Assembly: GCA_022564455.1 (NCBI GenBank)
Contig: JADFLK010000014.1
Span: 1 to 12,564 of the forward strand
Length of the DNA stretch: 12,564 nucleotides
Origin: Bacteroidota bacterium
GTDB lineage: Bacteria; Bacteroidota; Rhodothermia; Rhodothermales; Rubricoccaceae
Direction: 5' to 3'
A program made the translations under genes and the position numbers. Of the stretch, positions 1 to 7,958 are shown in pieces. Position 1 is the stretch's first letter, and each line of letters begins with the position of its first letter. The notes beneath the pieces were generated by a model, which saw only the letters and a program-made list of their open reading frames with translations, was not told where the DNA came from and searched no databases.

Positions 1-1377
1 GGGCGGGGGTAGGCCTGCATCCTCGTGCGCATCGAGACAAGCCCCGAAGATGTGGGCGGCATGAACGCGGCCGAAGGCATCCTGCCGGCGCGCGGCGGCA
101 TGACGAGCCACGCTGCCGTGGTGGCGCGCGGATGGGGCAAGCCCTGCGTGGCGGGGTGCGCCGATCTCCACGTCGAATACGCCGAAAACAGATTCTCCGC
201 AAACGGCACGACGATCAATCAGGGAGACTGGCTTTCCATCAACGGCACCACGGGCGAGGTTGTCGTGGGGCAAGAGGATCTGGTTGCTCCCGAAATGACG
301 AGGCACGCTGAACGGGTCCTTGGATGGGCCGACGGAATCCGTCGCCTGGCGGTTCGCGCGAACGCCGATACGCCGGCCGATGCTGCTCAGGCCTTGTCGC
401 TCGGCGCAGAGGGAATCGGGCTCTGCCGGACGGAGCACATGTTTTTTGAAGGCGGCCGCATCCATGCCGTCCGCCGGATGATCATGGCTGAATCGAAGGA
501 AGAGCGCGAGGCGGCGCTGGCCGAACTCCTCCCGCACCAACGGAGCGACTTTGCTGACATCTTTCGCACAATGGACGGCAAGCCCGTGACCGTACGGCTT
601 CTCGACCCCCCGCTGCACGAGTTCCTTCCCAGCGACGAAGAGGGCCTCGCTGCCCTGGCCGAACGGGAAGGAAAAGATCTGGCAGAAGTACGCCGCCGCG
701 TCGAGAGCCTGGAGGAGTTCAATCCCATGCTCGGGCATCGGGGCTGCCGCCTCGGCATCGTCTTCCCCGAGATTACGGCCATGCAGGCGCGCGCCCTGTT
801 TGAAGCAGCGGTTGACGTGGCGCTGGAAGGCATTGACGTTCAGCCCGAGGTGATGGTCCCGCTCATTGGCACGAAAGCCGAGCTTGCCAACCAGCGTGCC
901 ATTATCGAAGAAATCGCCGAGGCCGTGTTTGCAGAGAAAGGGGAGCGCGTTGAGTACCTCATCGGGACGATGATTGAAGTGCCGCGCGCAGCGCTGATGG
1001 CCGAGTCCATCGCCGAGGTTGCCGATTTTTTCTCCTTCGGTACGAACGATCTCACGCAGATGGTCTTCGGCTTCAGCCGCGACGATGCAGGCAAGTTCCT
1101 CCCGTTCTACGTAGAAAACGGGCTACTCGAAGACGACCCGTTCCAGGTTTTGGACCTGGAAGGCGTCGGGCATCTCGTTGAGTTGGCAACAAAGGGTGGC
1201 CGACGAACAAAGCCTGATCTGAAAGTAGGGATATGTGGTGAGCATGGAGGCGAGCCCAATTCCGTCGAGTTTTTCCACCGCGTGGGGCTCGACTACGTTT
1301 CCTGCTCGCCGTTTCGAGTGCCGGTAGCACGGCTGGCAGCAGCGCAGGCTGTGCTAAAGAGACGGATCGGGAAGTGA
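1..1377 (+). CDS. ppdK: pyruvate, phosphate dikinase, C-terminal half (5' partial)
   Basis: This enzyme interconverts pyruvate, ATP and phosphate with PEP, AMP and pyrophosphate in central carbon metabolism, in the cytoplasm. Counting residues from the GTG at 25, the swivelling phosphohistidine domain shows [13 protein letters not shown] with the catalytic His at residue 29. The PEP/pyruvate TIM barrel follows, with [28 protein letters not shown] and [12 protein letters not shown]. The C-terminal GICGEHGG carries the catalytic Cys near residue 404. The C-terminal half is complete and ends normally at TGA 1375-1377. The ATP-grasp half lies outside the window. Family similarity ([11 protein letters not shown]) already begins upstream of the GTG at 25, at codons 13-24, so that GTG is not a true start. 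A TAG at 10-12 interrupts the same frame, where homologues often have Glu; it is either a nonsense change or a sequence-end error. No terminator is visible after the gene. Confidence 0.95.
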
Positions 1378-1581
1378 GGAATAGTTGCGAGTTATGTCGC
1401 TGGTTGTTAACCTCCCCAGCCCGAAGCACATTATTCCATTCAAAGGGCATGGGTCTGGAACGTTGAAGAACGCGGATTCGATCGCTCGGTGAACGCTACT
1501 CGTAAGAAGTGTGGATGAAGCCGCTGGGTACTGATCGGCTGCGACTGAAACATTTCGACCATTATCCGCCACTCGATTAAC

Positions 1582-3111
1582 ATGTCCCAAAGGCAATCAG
1601 CCAGCTACGAATCCTCACGTGGATCGAGCGCACTTGAAGGATTGACTCCAGGAAGCCCCAGAGTGCTTTACTGGCCAGAGCATCTCACTGCTCCACATCG
1701 TAGTGAGGGTGTGAGTTTAACCGGGTTTGATGGCGCTGAGGTCAATCAAAACGGGCGGCCACTAATGAAATCAGTTCATACGCTCAATGGGTCGCTAATA
1801 AGAGTTTCGCCGTCGTGCGTAGAGGTTCTGGGGTACAATGCCAAGGAAATCGCCGGCACAAATTTTCTCTCTCTAATTCATCCCAACGACAAAGCTGATC
1901 TAGCTGATTCCTACGCGCACGCCACCCATATTGTCGAAACTGTCCGCTATCGCGTCCGAAAGAAGGAGGGGGATTTCATCTGGCTGGAGTCGGTATTCAG
2001 TAAGGTTACTGACCCAGACGGTCGAGAAAGACTGGAAGTCGTTTCACACGATGTGACGGATCAGTATAGCATGGAACATGCCCTGCGCCGCGAACTCGAT
2101 TTTTCAGCTCTGGTGCTTGAAGCTGCCGACGTTCACGTAATTGTCGCTGACAGAGACGGGCGAATCGTCCGTTGCAATCGCTCCGCCCTCTGGAAAACCG
2201 ACGGCCGAGCCGACGAGATCATCGGGCGTCATGTATTCGATTTGCTGCAAGATGAATCTGCGGCCGAAGAATCCGAACTTGCTTTCGAGTCCTTACGAGC
2301 GGACGACTTCCCGAACGAACGTAGAGAGTACTGGGGTTGTTTGGACACGACCGCATCTGTCGAGTGGCACAATAGCGCGATTATAGACACGGATAATGTA
2401 GTTGAGTACGTCGTGGGCATTGGTGTCGACCCCACGGAGCAGCGACAATTGGAGCACGCTGTGCTACGCACGTTGGAAGACGAGCGTCGGCGCATCGGTC
2501 AGGATCTACACGACGGACTTGGGCAGCTCCTTGTCGGTATTACAATGATCGGGAGCGAATTCGCTGCTCGGCTCGCCGAAAGAGGCTACCCGGAGGCGAA
2601 CCGCGCGACCGAACTTGTTGAGTTGGCAAAGAGGGCGGATCGTATGGCTCATGGTCTTGCTCGGGGATTGATTCCTATCGGTGATGACCAAAGAGGGCTT
2701 GCCAGCGCTTTGAATAGCCTTTCTGCCGATATCGAACGCATTTTCAGCATCCGATGCCGATGTCACGTTGAAGGCGCCGTCGACGAAATTGAACCGGAAG
2801 CTGCAAACGACCTCTTCTTTATCGCGCAAGAGGCGATGAGCAATGCGATTAAGCACGCTCACCCACGAACTATAGGAGTCCGGCTATCCGTAAGTGATGA
2901 GCAAGTTAGATTGACTGTTGAAAATGACGGACAGCCGCTTTACGTAGTGACAGACGGAAAGGGGGCCGAACAATGGCAGGAAGGGCGTTCGCAATCCGGC
3001 GGCTTGGGGACCGCCATCATGCATTACCGAGGACGACGTTTGGGAGGTACTCTTTCGATCGAAATGAACAGCATGGGAAACACGGTGGTGATGGTGCAAG
3101 TACCCCGTTAA
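1582..3111 (+). CDS. soluble PAS-PAS sensor histidine kinase (HisKA_3/HATPase)
   Basis: This is a sensor kinase that should autophosphorylate on His and pass the phosphate to the response regulator encoded next. The first ~65 residues are poorly conserved. PAS domain 1 spans about residues 66-165 (SPSCVEVLGY, then a PAC-like stretch ending in SHDVTDQY). PAS domain 2 spans about 170-290 and ends in GVDPTEQRQLE. The HisKA_3 dimerisation helix reads ERRRIGQDLHDGLGQLL, with phospho-acceptor His310. The HATPase_c N-box is IAQEAMSNAIKHAH (Asn421) and the G-box is SGGLGTAIMHYRGR near the C-terminus. No signal peptide or membrane segment is visible, so the stimulus is probably intracellular. ATG 1582 is the longest start; Met62 (1765) is an alternative that keeps both PAS domains. 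The 204-nt gap upstream gives room for its own promoter. The ligand cannot be inferred. Confidence 0.93.
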   Translation: MSQRQSASYESSRGSSALEGLTPGSPRVLYWPEHLTAPHRSEGVSLTGFDGAEVNQNGRPLMKSVHTLNGSLIRVSPSCVEVLGYNAKEIAGTNFLSLIHPNDKADLADSYAHATHIVETVRYRVRKKEGDFIWLESVFSKVTDPDGRERLEVVSHDVTDQYSMEHALRRELDFSALVLEAADVHVIVADRDGRIVRCNRSALWKTDGRADEIIGRHVFDLLQDESAAEESELAFESLRADDFPNERREYWGCLDTTASVEWHNSAIIDTDNVVEYVVGIGVDPTEQRQLEHAVLRTLEDERRRIGQDLHDGLGQLLVGITMIGSEFAARLAERGYPEANRATELVELAKRADRMAHGLARGLIPIGDDQRGLASALNSLSADIERIFSIRCRCHVEGAVDEIEPEAANDLFFIAQEAMSNAIKHAHPRTIGVRLSVSDEQVRLTVENDGQPLYVVTDGKGAEQWQEGRSQSGGLGTAIMHYRGRRLGGTLSIEMNSMGNTVVMVQVPR

Positions 3112-3225
3112 CTGCATGGATGGAATGCCGGAAGATGCGAATCTCCCGGTTGTCCCAAATAGTTTGTGATTAGGCATGGTTTTTGGGGCCGTTCATGGCT
3201 CCATGCATTGCGTTACCGTCGCCTG

Positions 3226-3897
3226 ATGCTCCTTCACTCCCACGTGGCTAGCTCAAAACAACTACACATCCTGGTCGTGGACGACCACCCCGTGGTGCGC
3301 AAGGGCATTCTGGCTATTCTATCTCATGGATTGGGCAGTGTCGATGTCGCCGAGGCCTCCGACGCAGCGCATGGGCTCTCAATAATAGAAACGACACGTC
3401 TGGACCTGGTGATCACGGATATCTCCTTGCCGGGTATTAACGGGATTGAGTTCGTGAAACAATCCATTGCAAGATGGCCTGATCTGCGGTTTCTGGTTTT
3501 GACTCGGCACGACGAGGAACTCTTCGCCGAGCGGGCATTGAGAGCGGGCGCCCGAGGATTCGTAATGAAGAGCGAAGCCGATACCGAGCTCGTCGACGCT
3601 GTGCGGAAGATTTTGAATGGGAGCGTGTACGTAACCAACAATGCCAAGACCCAGATCCTGTCCAACCTTTCGGATCTTGATCAGTCGAAAACTGGCGTCG
3701 AAAGGCTAAGCGACAGAGAGCTCGAGGTATACGAGCACATGGGGCACGGTGCCTCACGGGGCGAAATAGCAAGCGCATTGAACGTAAGCGTGAAAACGGT
3801 AGACTCGTATCGTGGTCGACTTAAGGACAAGCTCGGCTTGCGTACGACAGCGCAACTTGTGCAGCACGCGGTCCAGTGGGTTCAATCCGCCAAGTAG
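3226..3897 (+). CDS. NarL/LuxR-type response regulator
   Basis: A DNA-binding response regulator, the probable partner of the adjacent HisKA_3 kinase. Numbered from ATG 3226 (223 residues), the receiver domain starts at LHILVVDDHP with acidic Asp19 and Asp20. The phospho-acceptor is Asp65 in VITDISLPG, and the switch residues are Thr in VLTRHDEE and Lys in FVMKSEA. A C-terminal LuxR-type helix-turn-helix covers about residues 159-223 (LSDRELEVYEHMG, then IASALNVSVKTVDSYRGRL). The start is uncertain. GTG 3166 would add 20 residues unlike any receiver domain, and GTG 3244 would begin six residues later; none of the three has a good Shine-Dalgarno. It lies about 115 nt after the kinase gene and 98 nt before the lasso cluster, so it may control that cluster; this is inference from position only. 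Confidence 0.92.
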   Translation: MLLHSHVASSKQLHILVVDDHPVVRKGILAILSHGLGSVDVAEASDAAHGLSIIETTRLDLVITDISLPGINGIEFVKQSIARWPDLRFLVLTRHDEELFAERALRAGARGFVMKSEADTELVDAVRKILNGSVYVTNNAKTQILSNLSDLDQSKTGVERLSDRELEVYEHMGHGASRGEIASALNVSVKTVDSYRGRLKDKLGLRTTAQLVQHAVQWVQSAK

Positions 3898-3995
3898 CTA
3901 CGAGTTAGTTTCGTGCCGGTCGACAGCGGAGGAACCCACACGTAACGAATACTCATGGTGCAGGTGTCATCCCACTCCCTAATCTTCAGAAGCGC

Positions 3996-4286
3996 ATGAT
4001 CGAAGATGCAGCCACGATCACCCTTACACAAGACCAGTTGGCCGCCACAATTGGGGACGAAGTTGTACTGCTTGGGCTGGAAACGGGTACGTATTATGGC
4101 TTGGAGGCCGTTGCAGCGCATGTTTGGAGACACCTGCAACACGTGCATACGTTCGGTGAAGTGGTGGATGAAGTCATGAATGTTTTCGAGGCGCGACGGG
4201 ATGACGTTGTTCGTGACGTGTCGGAGTTCGTGAGGACCCTCGAAGCTGAAGGGCTGGTAACGATCTCCAGTTCAGAAGCTGTATAG
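3996..4286 (+). CDS. PqqD-like RiPP recognition element (lasso B1)
   Basis: A small 96-residue PqqD-family protein. In split lasso systems such B1 proteins bind the precursor leader and present it to the protease and cyclase. Visible family features are the two-strand segment IGDEVVLLGLETGTYYGLEAVAAHVWRHL (shown here in parts: DEVVLLGLETG, TYYGLE, VAAHVW) and helices rich in Asp/Glu ending in EAEGLV, matching the usual PqqD/B1 pattern in length and order. It is the first gene of the biosynthetic block and sits 17 nt before the kinase gene. ATG 3996 has only a weak AGAAG upstream. The expected binding partner is the leader motif YxxPxL of the precursor at 7959-8132. The family is clear; the lasso role rests on the neighbours. 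Confidence 0.9.
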   Translation: MIEDAATITLTQDQLAATIGDEVVLLGLETGTYYGLEAVAAHVWRHLQHVHTFGEVVDEVMNVFEARRDDVVRDVSEFVRTLEAEGLVTISSSEAV

Positions 4287-4303
4287 TTAGTCGAAACCAG
4301 AAC

Positions 4304-5311
4304 GTGACGGAACCAGCCCGAACTCAGATTCAACAGCTACCAGATACGCAGCGAGCAGCGCTGGGTGGCCAGAAGCCTACTCACCTGGCGTATGGGTTGG
4401 CGCTGCAGTCCGATATTGACCTGCCACATCTTCCCCGCCTGTCCGATGATATTCAGGCAGAGGTCCTTGTGCGCAAACGGCGGGGAACCGTTTCTGGGCT
4501 CCGGACGGGAAACGAAGAAGGTCGTTACGTTGAAGGCCACGCACAGTCCTTTACGATCGGATGGAGTACGGTGGGCGAACTCCTTGTCCGAGATGGCCGG
4601 ACTGTGGATGTCTCTGCGCTGGAGGGAATCGAAGATGATACCCTTGGTCCGTTGGTGCTCGGCGTGGGCATGGGTGTTCTTCTGTCCCAACGAGGAGAGT
4701 ACGTGCTGCATGCAAGCGCTGTGTCAGTCGCGCAGGGAACGGTCGCGCTGGTAGGCTTCAAAGGGGATGGGAAGTCTACGCTGGCTGCCTCCTTCGTCGG
4801 CCGAGGACACCAGCTCGTAACCGACGACGTTCTCGCCCTGCGATGGGAAGAATCAGACGCACCGCTGCCGCGGCAAGGGTATGGCGGCTTGAAGCTTTGG
4901 CCCGAAGTATTTCACGCGGTGCTGGGCGAATCAGAGATAGGGCACCCACGGGTCCATCCCGACTTTGAGAAACGAATCCTCTGGCCGGGCTTGTCGGCGA
5001 CGCCACCACCACCACTTGTGGCCGTCTATGTCCTTGCGCCTGGATCGGCCATCAGCATAGACAGGATCGACGGCCAGGCCTCAGTGATCGAATTTTTGAG
5101 GCATGCTTACGTTCCTCGGTTTCTGCCCTCACTTGGGTCGACAGAGGCTGACCTTGTACGAGCGCTTCGTCTGGCCCGTTCCGTTCCGATCTTCCGATTG
5201 GCCAGGCCGCCTGGACTGAATCTTCTTTCGCAGGTGGTTAAAGCCGTAGAAAACCACACGGACTCGTTGGTCGATACGCTGGCCCAAAAGCCGGTGGGGT
5301 TCCGCCTCTGA
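4304..5311 (+). CDS. HPr-kinase-like peptide serine kinase (lasso K)
   Basis: A 335-residue HprK-like P-loop protein. Visible features are LHASAV with His136, the Walker A GFKGDGKST (residues 151-159), and the acidic pair in VTDDVLAL (Asp174, Asp175), which corresponds to the metal/phosphate site of HPr kinases. The N-terminal ~120 residues (LPHLPRL, AEVLVR and others) follow the pattern of lasso-associated kinases rather than true HPr kinases with their own sensor domain. Characterised homologues in paeninodin-type clusters phosphorylate the hydroxyl of the precursor's C-terminal Ser. The precursor here also ends in Ser, which fits. The start is GTG 4304; no other Met occurs before the domain, and the Shine-Dalgarno is weak. 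The gene lies 17 nt after B1 and 13 nt before B2, so it is very likely cotranscribed. Substrate assignment is inference. Confidence 0.88.
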   Translation: MTEPARTQIQQLPDTQRAALGGQKPTHLAYGLALQSDIDLPHLPRLSDDIQAEVLVRKRRGTVSGLRTGNEEGRYVEGHAQSFTIGWSTVGELLVRDGRTVDVSALEGIEDDTLGPLVLGVGMGVLLSQRGEYVLHASAVSVAQGTVALVGFKGDGKSTLAASFVGRGHQLVTDDVLALRWEESDAPLPRQGYGGLKLWPEVFHAVLGESEIGHPRVHPDFEKRILWPGLSATPPPPLVAVYVLAPGSAISIDRIDGQASVIEFLRHAYVPRFLPSLGSTEADLVRALRLARSVPIFRLARPPGLNLLSQVVKAVENHTDSLVDTLAQKPVGFRL

Positions 5312-5324
5312 TTGGGAGCGTACA

Positions 5325-5798
5325 ATGCCTGTGCTACGAAGACTCCGCCATGCCATGCAACTGCTCTCTGGCTGGGCTCGAAAACCAATTCGAGAACAGC
5401 TTGGGATCGGACTGGCAGCCGGCCTCCTTGTGGCAGTCCATGGGGCCCTCCGGATATGGTCCTATCCGCGTGTGCTGGCTGGGATAGAGCGGGCAGCCCA
5501 CCGATTCCCGTCAAGGGCGAAGAATGATACCCGGACAGCCCGAGAGAGGGCAGAACAGGTAGAGCGAGTCGCACATCGAATCTTCCCGAATAGCCCATGC
5601 CTGTCTCAGGCACTGGCTGTGTGCTTCCAGTATTGGCGCCGCAACCTTCCAGCTAGTATTCACCTTGGTGCGATGAAAGACTGCGCGGGTGTGCTTTCAG
5701 CTCATGCGTGGGTCGAGAGTGCCGGCGAGGTCATCGTTGGTGAAACGGAGAAGCTGGCAGACTATGAGCTGCTCAGCGGCATCGAGGCGGCGGAATGA
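5325..5798 (+). CDS. transglutaminase-like leader peptidase (lasso B2)
   Basis: A 157-residue B2-type cysteine protease (the PF13471 transglutaminase-like group), which removes the leader from lasso precursors. The expected catalytic Cys92 lies in NSPCLSQALAVCF and His127 in SAHAWVES, in the usual order and spacing. The third acidic residue is not obvious. The N-terminal third is basic with one hydrophobic stretch near residues 27-45, as is common in B2 proteins. ATG 5325 is preceded by GGGAG at 5314-5318 with a 6-nt spacer, the clearest ribosome site in the operon. The stop overlaps the cyclase start in ATGA (5795-5798), which implies translational coupling with the partner enzyme. Confidence 0.92.
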   Translation: MPVLRRLRHAMQLLSGWARKPIREQLGIGLAAGLLVAVHGALRIWSYPRVLAGIERAAHRFPSRAKNDTRTARERAEQVERVAHRIFPNSPCLSQALAVCFQYWRRNLPASIHLGAMKDCAGVLSAHAWVESAGEVIVGETEKLADYELLSGIEAAE

Positions 5799-7690
5799 GC
5801 GGGATCGCAGGAATCTATCATCTCGATAGAAAGCCCGTCGAAAAGCGTGAGTTGACCCGCATGCTCGACCTGATCGCCCACCGTGGGGGCGATGACCGCG
5901 GATCGTGGCTGGGAGATCACGTGGCCATCGGCCATGTGCTCCGACACACCACACCCGAATCCTTGAACGAAATCCAGCCGCTTGTCAGTAGCGCCGGCCA
6001 TGCCGTGCTCGCCGCCGACGCACGAGTGGACAATCGGGAGGAACTCATCCGGGCGCTTGGTCCGCGTCTCGTTTCCAAGAGTTCAACGGATCCCGAACTC
6101 CTCATGGCCGCCTATCTGAAGTGGGGTGATGCTTTCCCGGAGCATGTCGTCGGGGTTTACGCGGTGGTGGTTTGGGATGCCGGCAAGGGAACGCTCGTTT
6201 GCGTACGCGATGCCATGGGGCTACGGCCGCTCTATCACGTGTACAAACCCGGCCGCTACTTCGCTTTTGCTTCTGAGATCAAGGCACTGCTCTCCCTTCC
6301 GTACGTAAGCAAGGACGTAGATGCGGTACGTGTCGTCGATTACATCATGTTGGTTGAGGAGGACGCAGAGCGAACGTTTTATCGTGATGTGAAGAGTCTA
6401 CGCCCGGCTGAAACGATGACGGTTACTGCCGGCGGTGTTCAGAGTACGACGTACTGGCAGTTGGATCCCCAAGAGGAGATCCGGCTTGGGTCGTCGATGG
6501 AGTATGCCGAGGCTTTCCGCGAACTGTTCACCGAAGCCGTCCGGTGCAGAATGCGCAGTGCAGTTCGCCTTGGAACAATGCTCAGTGGCGGGCTCGACTC
6601 CTCGTCTATCACCGTGATGATGCGGCATTTGGGCGGTGCGAATCAGGATTTGACATCGATTTCCTTCATCTTCGATAAGTTTCCAGCCTGCGATGAGCGG
6701 GAATATATGGAGGCCATCTGGGTCGGCGGCGGCTTGAATAAGATGCTGGTAGCCGGCGACGCCCTCAATGCGTTCCACGACATCGATCAGGTGCTATGGC
6801 ACGCCGACGAGCCCCACATCGCTGTAAACCTGTTTCTTCACTTGGCTGCATGGGAGCAGGCACAACAGGCCAACATTGGCGTCATCTTGGATGGGTTTTT
6901 TGGCGATAGTGCCATTTCATATGGGGAAGCGTGGGCTACCGAGCTCTTTAAGGCCGGCCGGTGGGTGAAATGGGCGCGCATCCTTAATGCCGTAGCCAAT
7001 TGCGACGGTGTACGATCGCGAAGGGAGAAATTGGCCTATGCTAGAGATAGCGTGGAACCCCTTATTCCCAAGGCACTCCGAAGAAAAGCAACACGTCTCG
7101 GCTTCGAGGATGACGAAAGTTATTGGAAGGGGCAAAGCGAATTGCTGAATCCTGACCTTCGGGATCGAGTCCGATTGTTTGAGCGCCTACGCGAACTTGA
7201 AGTGTTTCCGAGCGCTCGATTCCGCACTGCGCGGGACGACCACTATAGAGACCTTGTGTCTCCAGCGTATGCGAATGTCTTTGCAACCATGAGTAAAACT
7301 TCGGCCGCCTTTGGAATAGATGTGAGGTTGCCGTTCGCAGATCGTCGCTTGTTGTCCTTTTGTTTGGCGATCCCTCCGGAGCAAAAAATATTGAACGGTG
7401 AGACGCGGTCGATTTTGCGCAGGGGGATGGAGCCGTTGCTTCCCCATTCAATCCGGAGCCGCAACGACAAAGCCGACCTGGGTCCATATTTCGAACACGG
7501 AGTCGCCAGCGCCGGTCACGCAGAGATGGAGACGATGCTCAGGGACGAATCCGGCCTATTGGCGGAGTATCTTGACCTGTCAGTGCTTCGGGCTCGGCTC
7601 AAAGGTGAGGTGGGCGCCTCAATGCCTTCGTCGGGCCAGATTGCGTGGTATGCGGTGGTTCTCTCCAAATGGCTAGAAATGGCCCCATGA
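5795..7690 (+). CDS. asparagine-synthetase-like lasso cyclase (lasso C)
   Basis: A 631-residue AsnB-like protein. The N-terminal class II amidotransferase fold is present (MSGIAGIYHLD, HRGGDDRGSW, ADARVDNREELI), but the catalytic Cys2 of true AsnB is Ser2, so it should not hydrolyse glutamine. Loss of Cys2 is common in lasso cyclases. The synthetase half has the PPi-loop SGGLDSS at residues 264-270 and LPFADRRLLSFCLAIP. Lasso cyclases adenylate an Asp or Glu side chain and join it to the core N-terminus. The gene starts inside the end of B2 (ATGA) and ends in a second ATGA at 7687-7690 that leads into a tiny ORF. Context with B1, B2, K and the precursor makes cyclase far more likely than asparagine synthesis. 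Confidence 0.93.
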   Translation: MSGIAGIYHLDRKPVEKRELTRMLDLIAHRGGDDRGSWLGDHVAIGHVLRHTTPESLNEIQPLVSSAGHAVLAADARVDNREELIRALGPRLVSKSSTDPELLMAAYLKWGDAFPEHVVGVYAVVVWDAGKGTLVCVRDAMGLRPLYHVYKPGRYFAFASEIKALLSLPYVSKDVDAVRVVDYIMLVEEDAERTFYRDVKSLRPAETMTVTAGGVQSTTYWQLDPQEEIRLGSSMEYAEAFRELFTEAVRCRMRSAVRLGTMLSGGLDSSSITVMMRHLGGANQDLTSISFIFDKFPACDEREYMEAIWVGGGLNKMLVAGDALNAFHDIDQVLWHADEPHIAVNLFLHLAAWEQAQQANIGVILDGFFGDSAISYGEAWATELFKAGRWVKWARILNAVANCDGVRSRREKLAYARDSVEPLIPKALRRKATRLGFEDDESYWKGQSELLNPDLRDRVRLFERLRELEVFPSARFRTARDDHYRDLVSPAYANVFATMSKTSAAFGIDVRLPFADRRLLSFCLAIPPEQKILNGETRSILRRGMEPLLPHSIRSRNDKADLGPYFEHGVASAGHAEMETMLRDESGLLAEYLDLSVLRARLKGEVGASMPSSGQIAWYAVVLSKWLEMAP

Positions 7691-7832
7691 GCGAAACAGA
7701 ATACGTCGAACGAGGGCGTGGAGAAACTCGATGCGCCCATGTCCCCGTCTGCAGAGTATTCGAGTTGTCATGAGTAAAAAGGGACTTGTGTACACCCAGC
7801 TGGCCGTCCTGGCTATCACGTCAGTAGGTTAG
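7687..7832 (+). other. chain of two tiny ORFs after the cyclase (28 and 20 codons)
   Basis: ATG 7687 overlaps the cyclase stop as ATGA and opens a 28-codon frame ending at TGA 7771-7773. That stop overlaps ATG 7770, again as ATGA, opening a 20-codon frame to TAG 7830-7832. The second peptide begins MSKKGLVYTQ and is hydrophobic after that, like the start of a membrane segment. Neither is recognisable and neither has a strong Shine-Dalgarno. They could be short coupled peptides, a remnant of a decayed gene, or chance. Confidence 0.2.
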
Positions 7833-7866
7833 CTTTTATCTCGTGCGCACTTTATGCTTGCAGTTT

Positions 7867-7921
7867 CGGTGGGTACATTCCACCGCAAGAATGTAGGATG
7901 CCGGTTCACGCCGGCGCCTAC
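7867..7921 (+). promoter_or_regulatory. two hairpins in the leader of the precursor gene
   Basis: Hairpin 1 is CGGTGG (7867-7872) with CCACCG (7880-7885) around a 7-nt loop. Hairpin 2 is GTAGG (7893-7897) with CCTAC (7917-7921) enclosing GCCGG (7900-7904) with CCGGC (7911-7915). Both lie upstream of the precursor ribosome site. They could stabilise or regulate a short abundant precursor mRNA. A weak sigma70-like TATGCT at 7853-7858 has no convincing -35, so I do not call a promoter. Confidence 0.35.
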
Positions 7922-7946
7922 TCTTCACGTCCCATCAACTAATCAT

Positions 7947-7950
7947 GGAG
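7947..7950 (+). promoter_or_regulatory. ribosome binding site of the precursor gene
   Basis: GGAG lies 8 nt before ATG 7959. It decides this start over the in-frame upstream ATG at 7854, which would give a 92-residue product with an unlikely N-terminal extension. Confidence 0.7.
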
Positions 7951-7958
7951 TTTGTCAT

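Noticed and set aside
1402..1412. Small inverted repeat GGTT-gtt-AACC between ppdK and the kinase gene
   Set aside because: Four-base arms are expected by chance and there is no T-run, so it is neither a terminator nor a supported operator.
387..1450. Minus-strand ORFs opposite ppdK
   Set aside because: They are opposite-strand shadows of a clearly coding gene, with low-complexity Ser/Arg-rich products.
4304..5311. Genuine HPr kinase/phosphorylase of the PTS
   Set aside because: The N-terminal half is unlike that of HprK, and there are no PTS genes nearby; it is flanked by B1 and B2.
5795..7690. True glutamine-dependent asparagine synthetase
   Set aside because: Ser2 replaces the catalytic Cys and the gene is coupled to B2 in a lasso context.
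7854..7958. Longer in-frame start for the precursor (92 residues)
   Set aside because: No good ribosome site at 7854, the extension overlaps the leader hairpins and looks non-coding, while ATG 7959 has GGAG at 8 nt and gives a normal lasso leader length.
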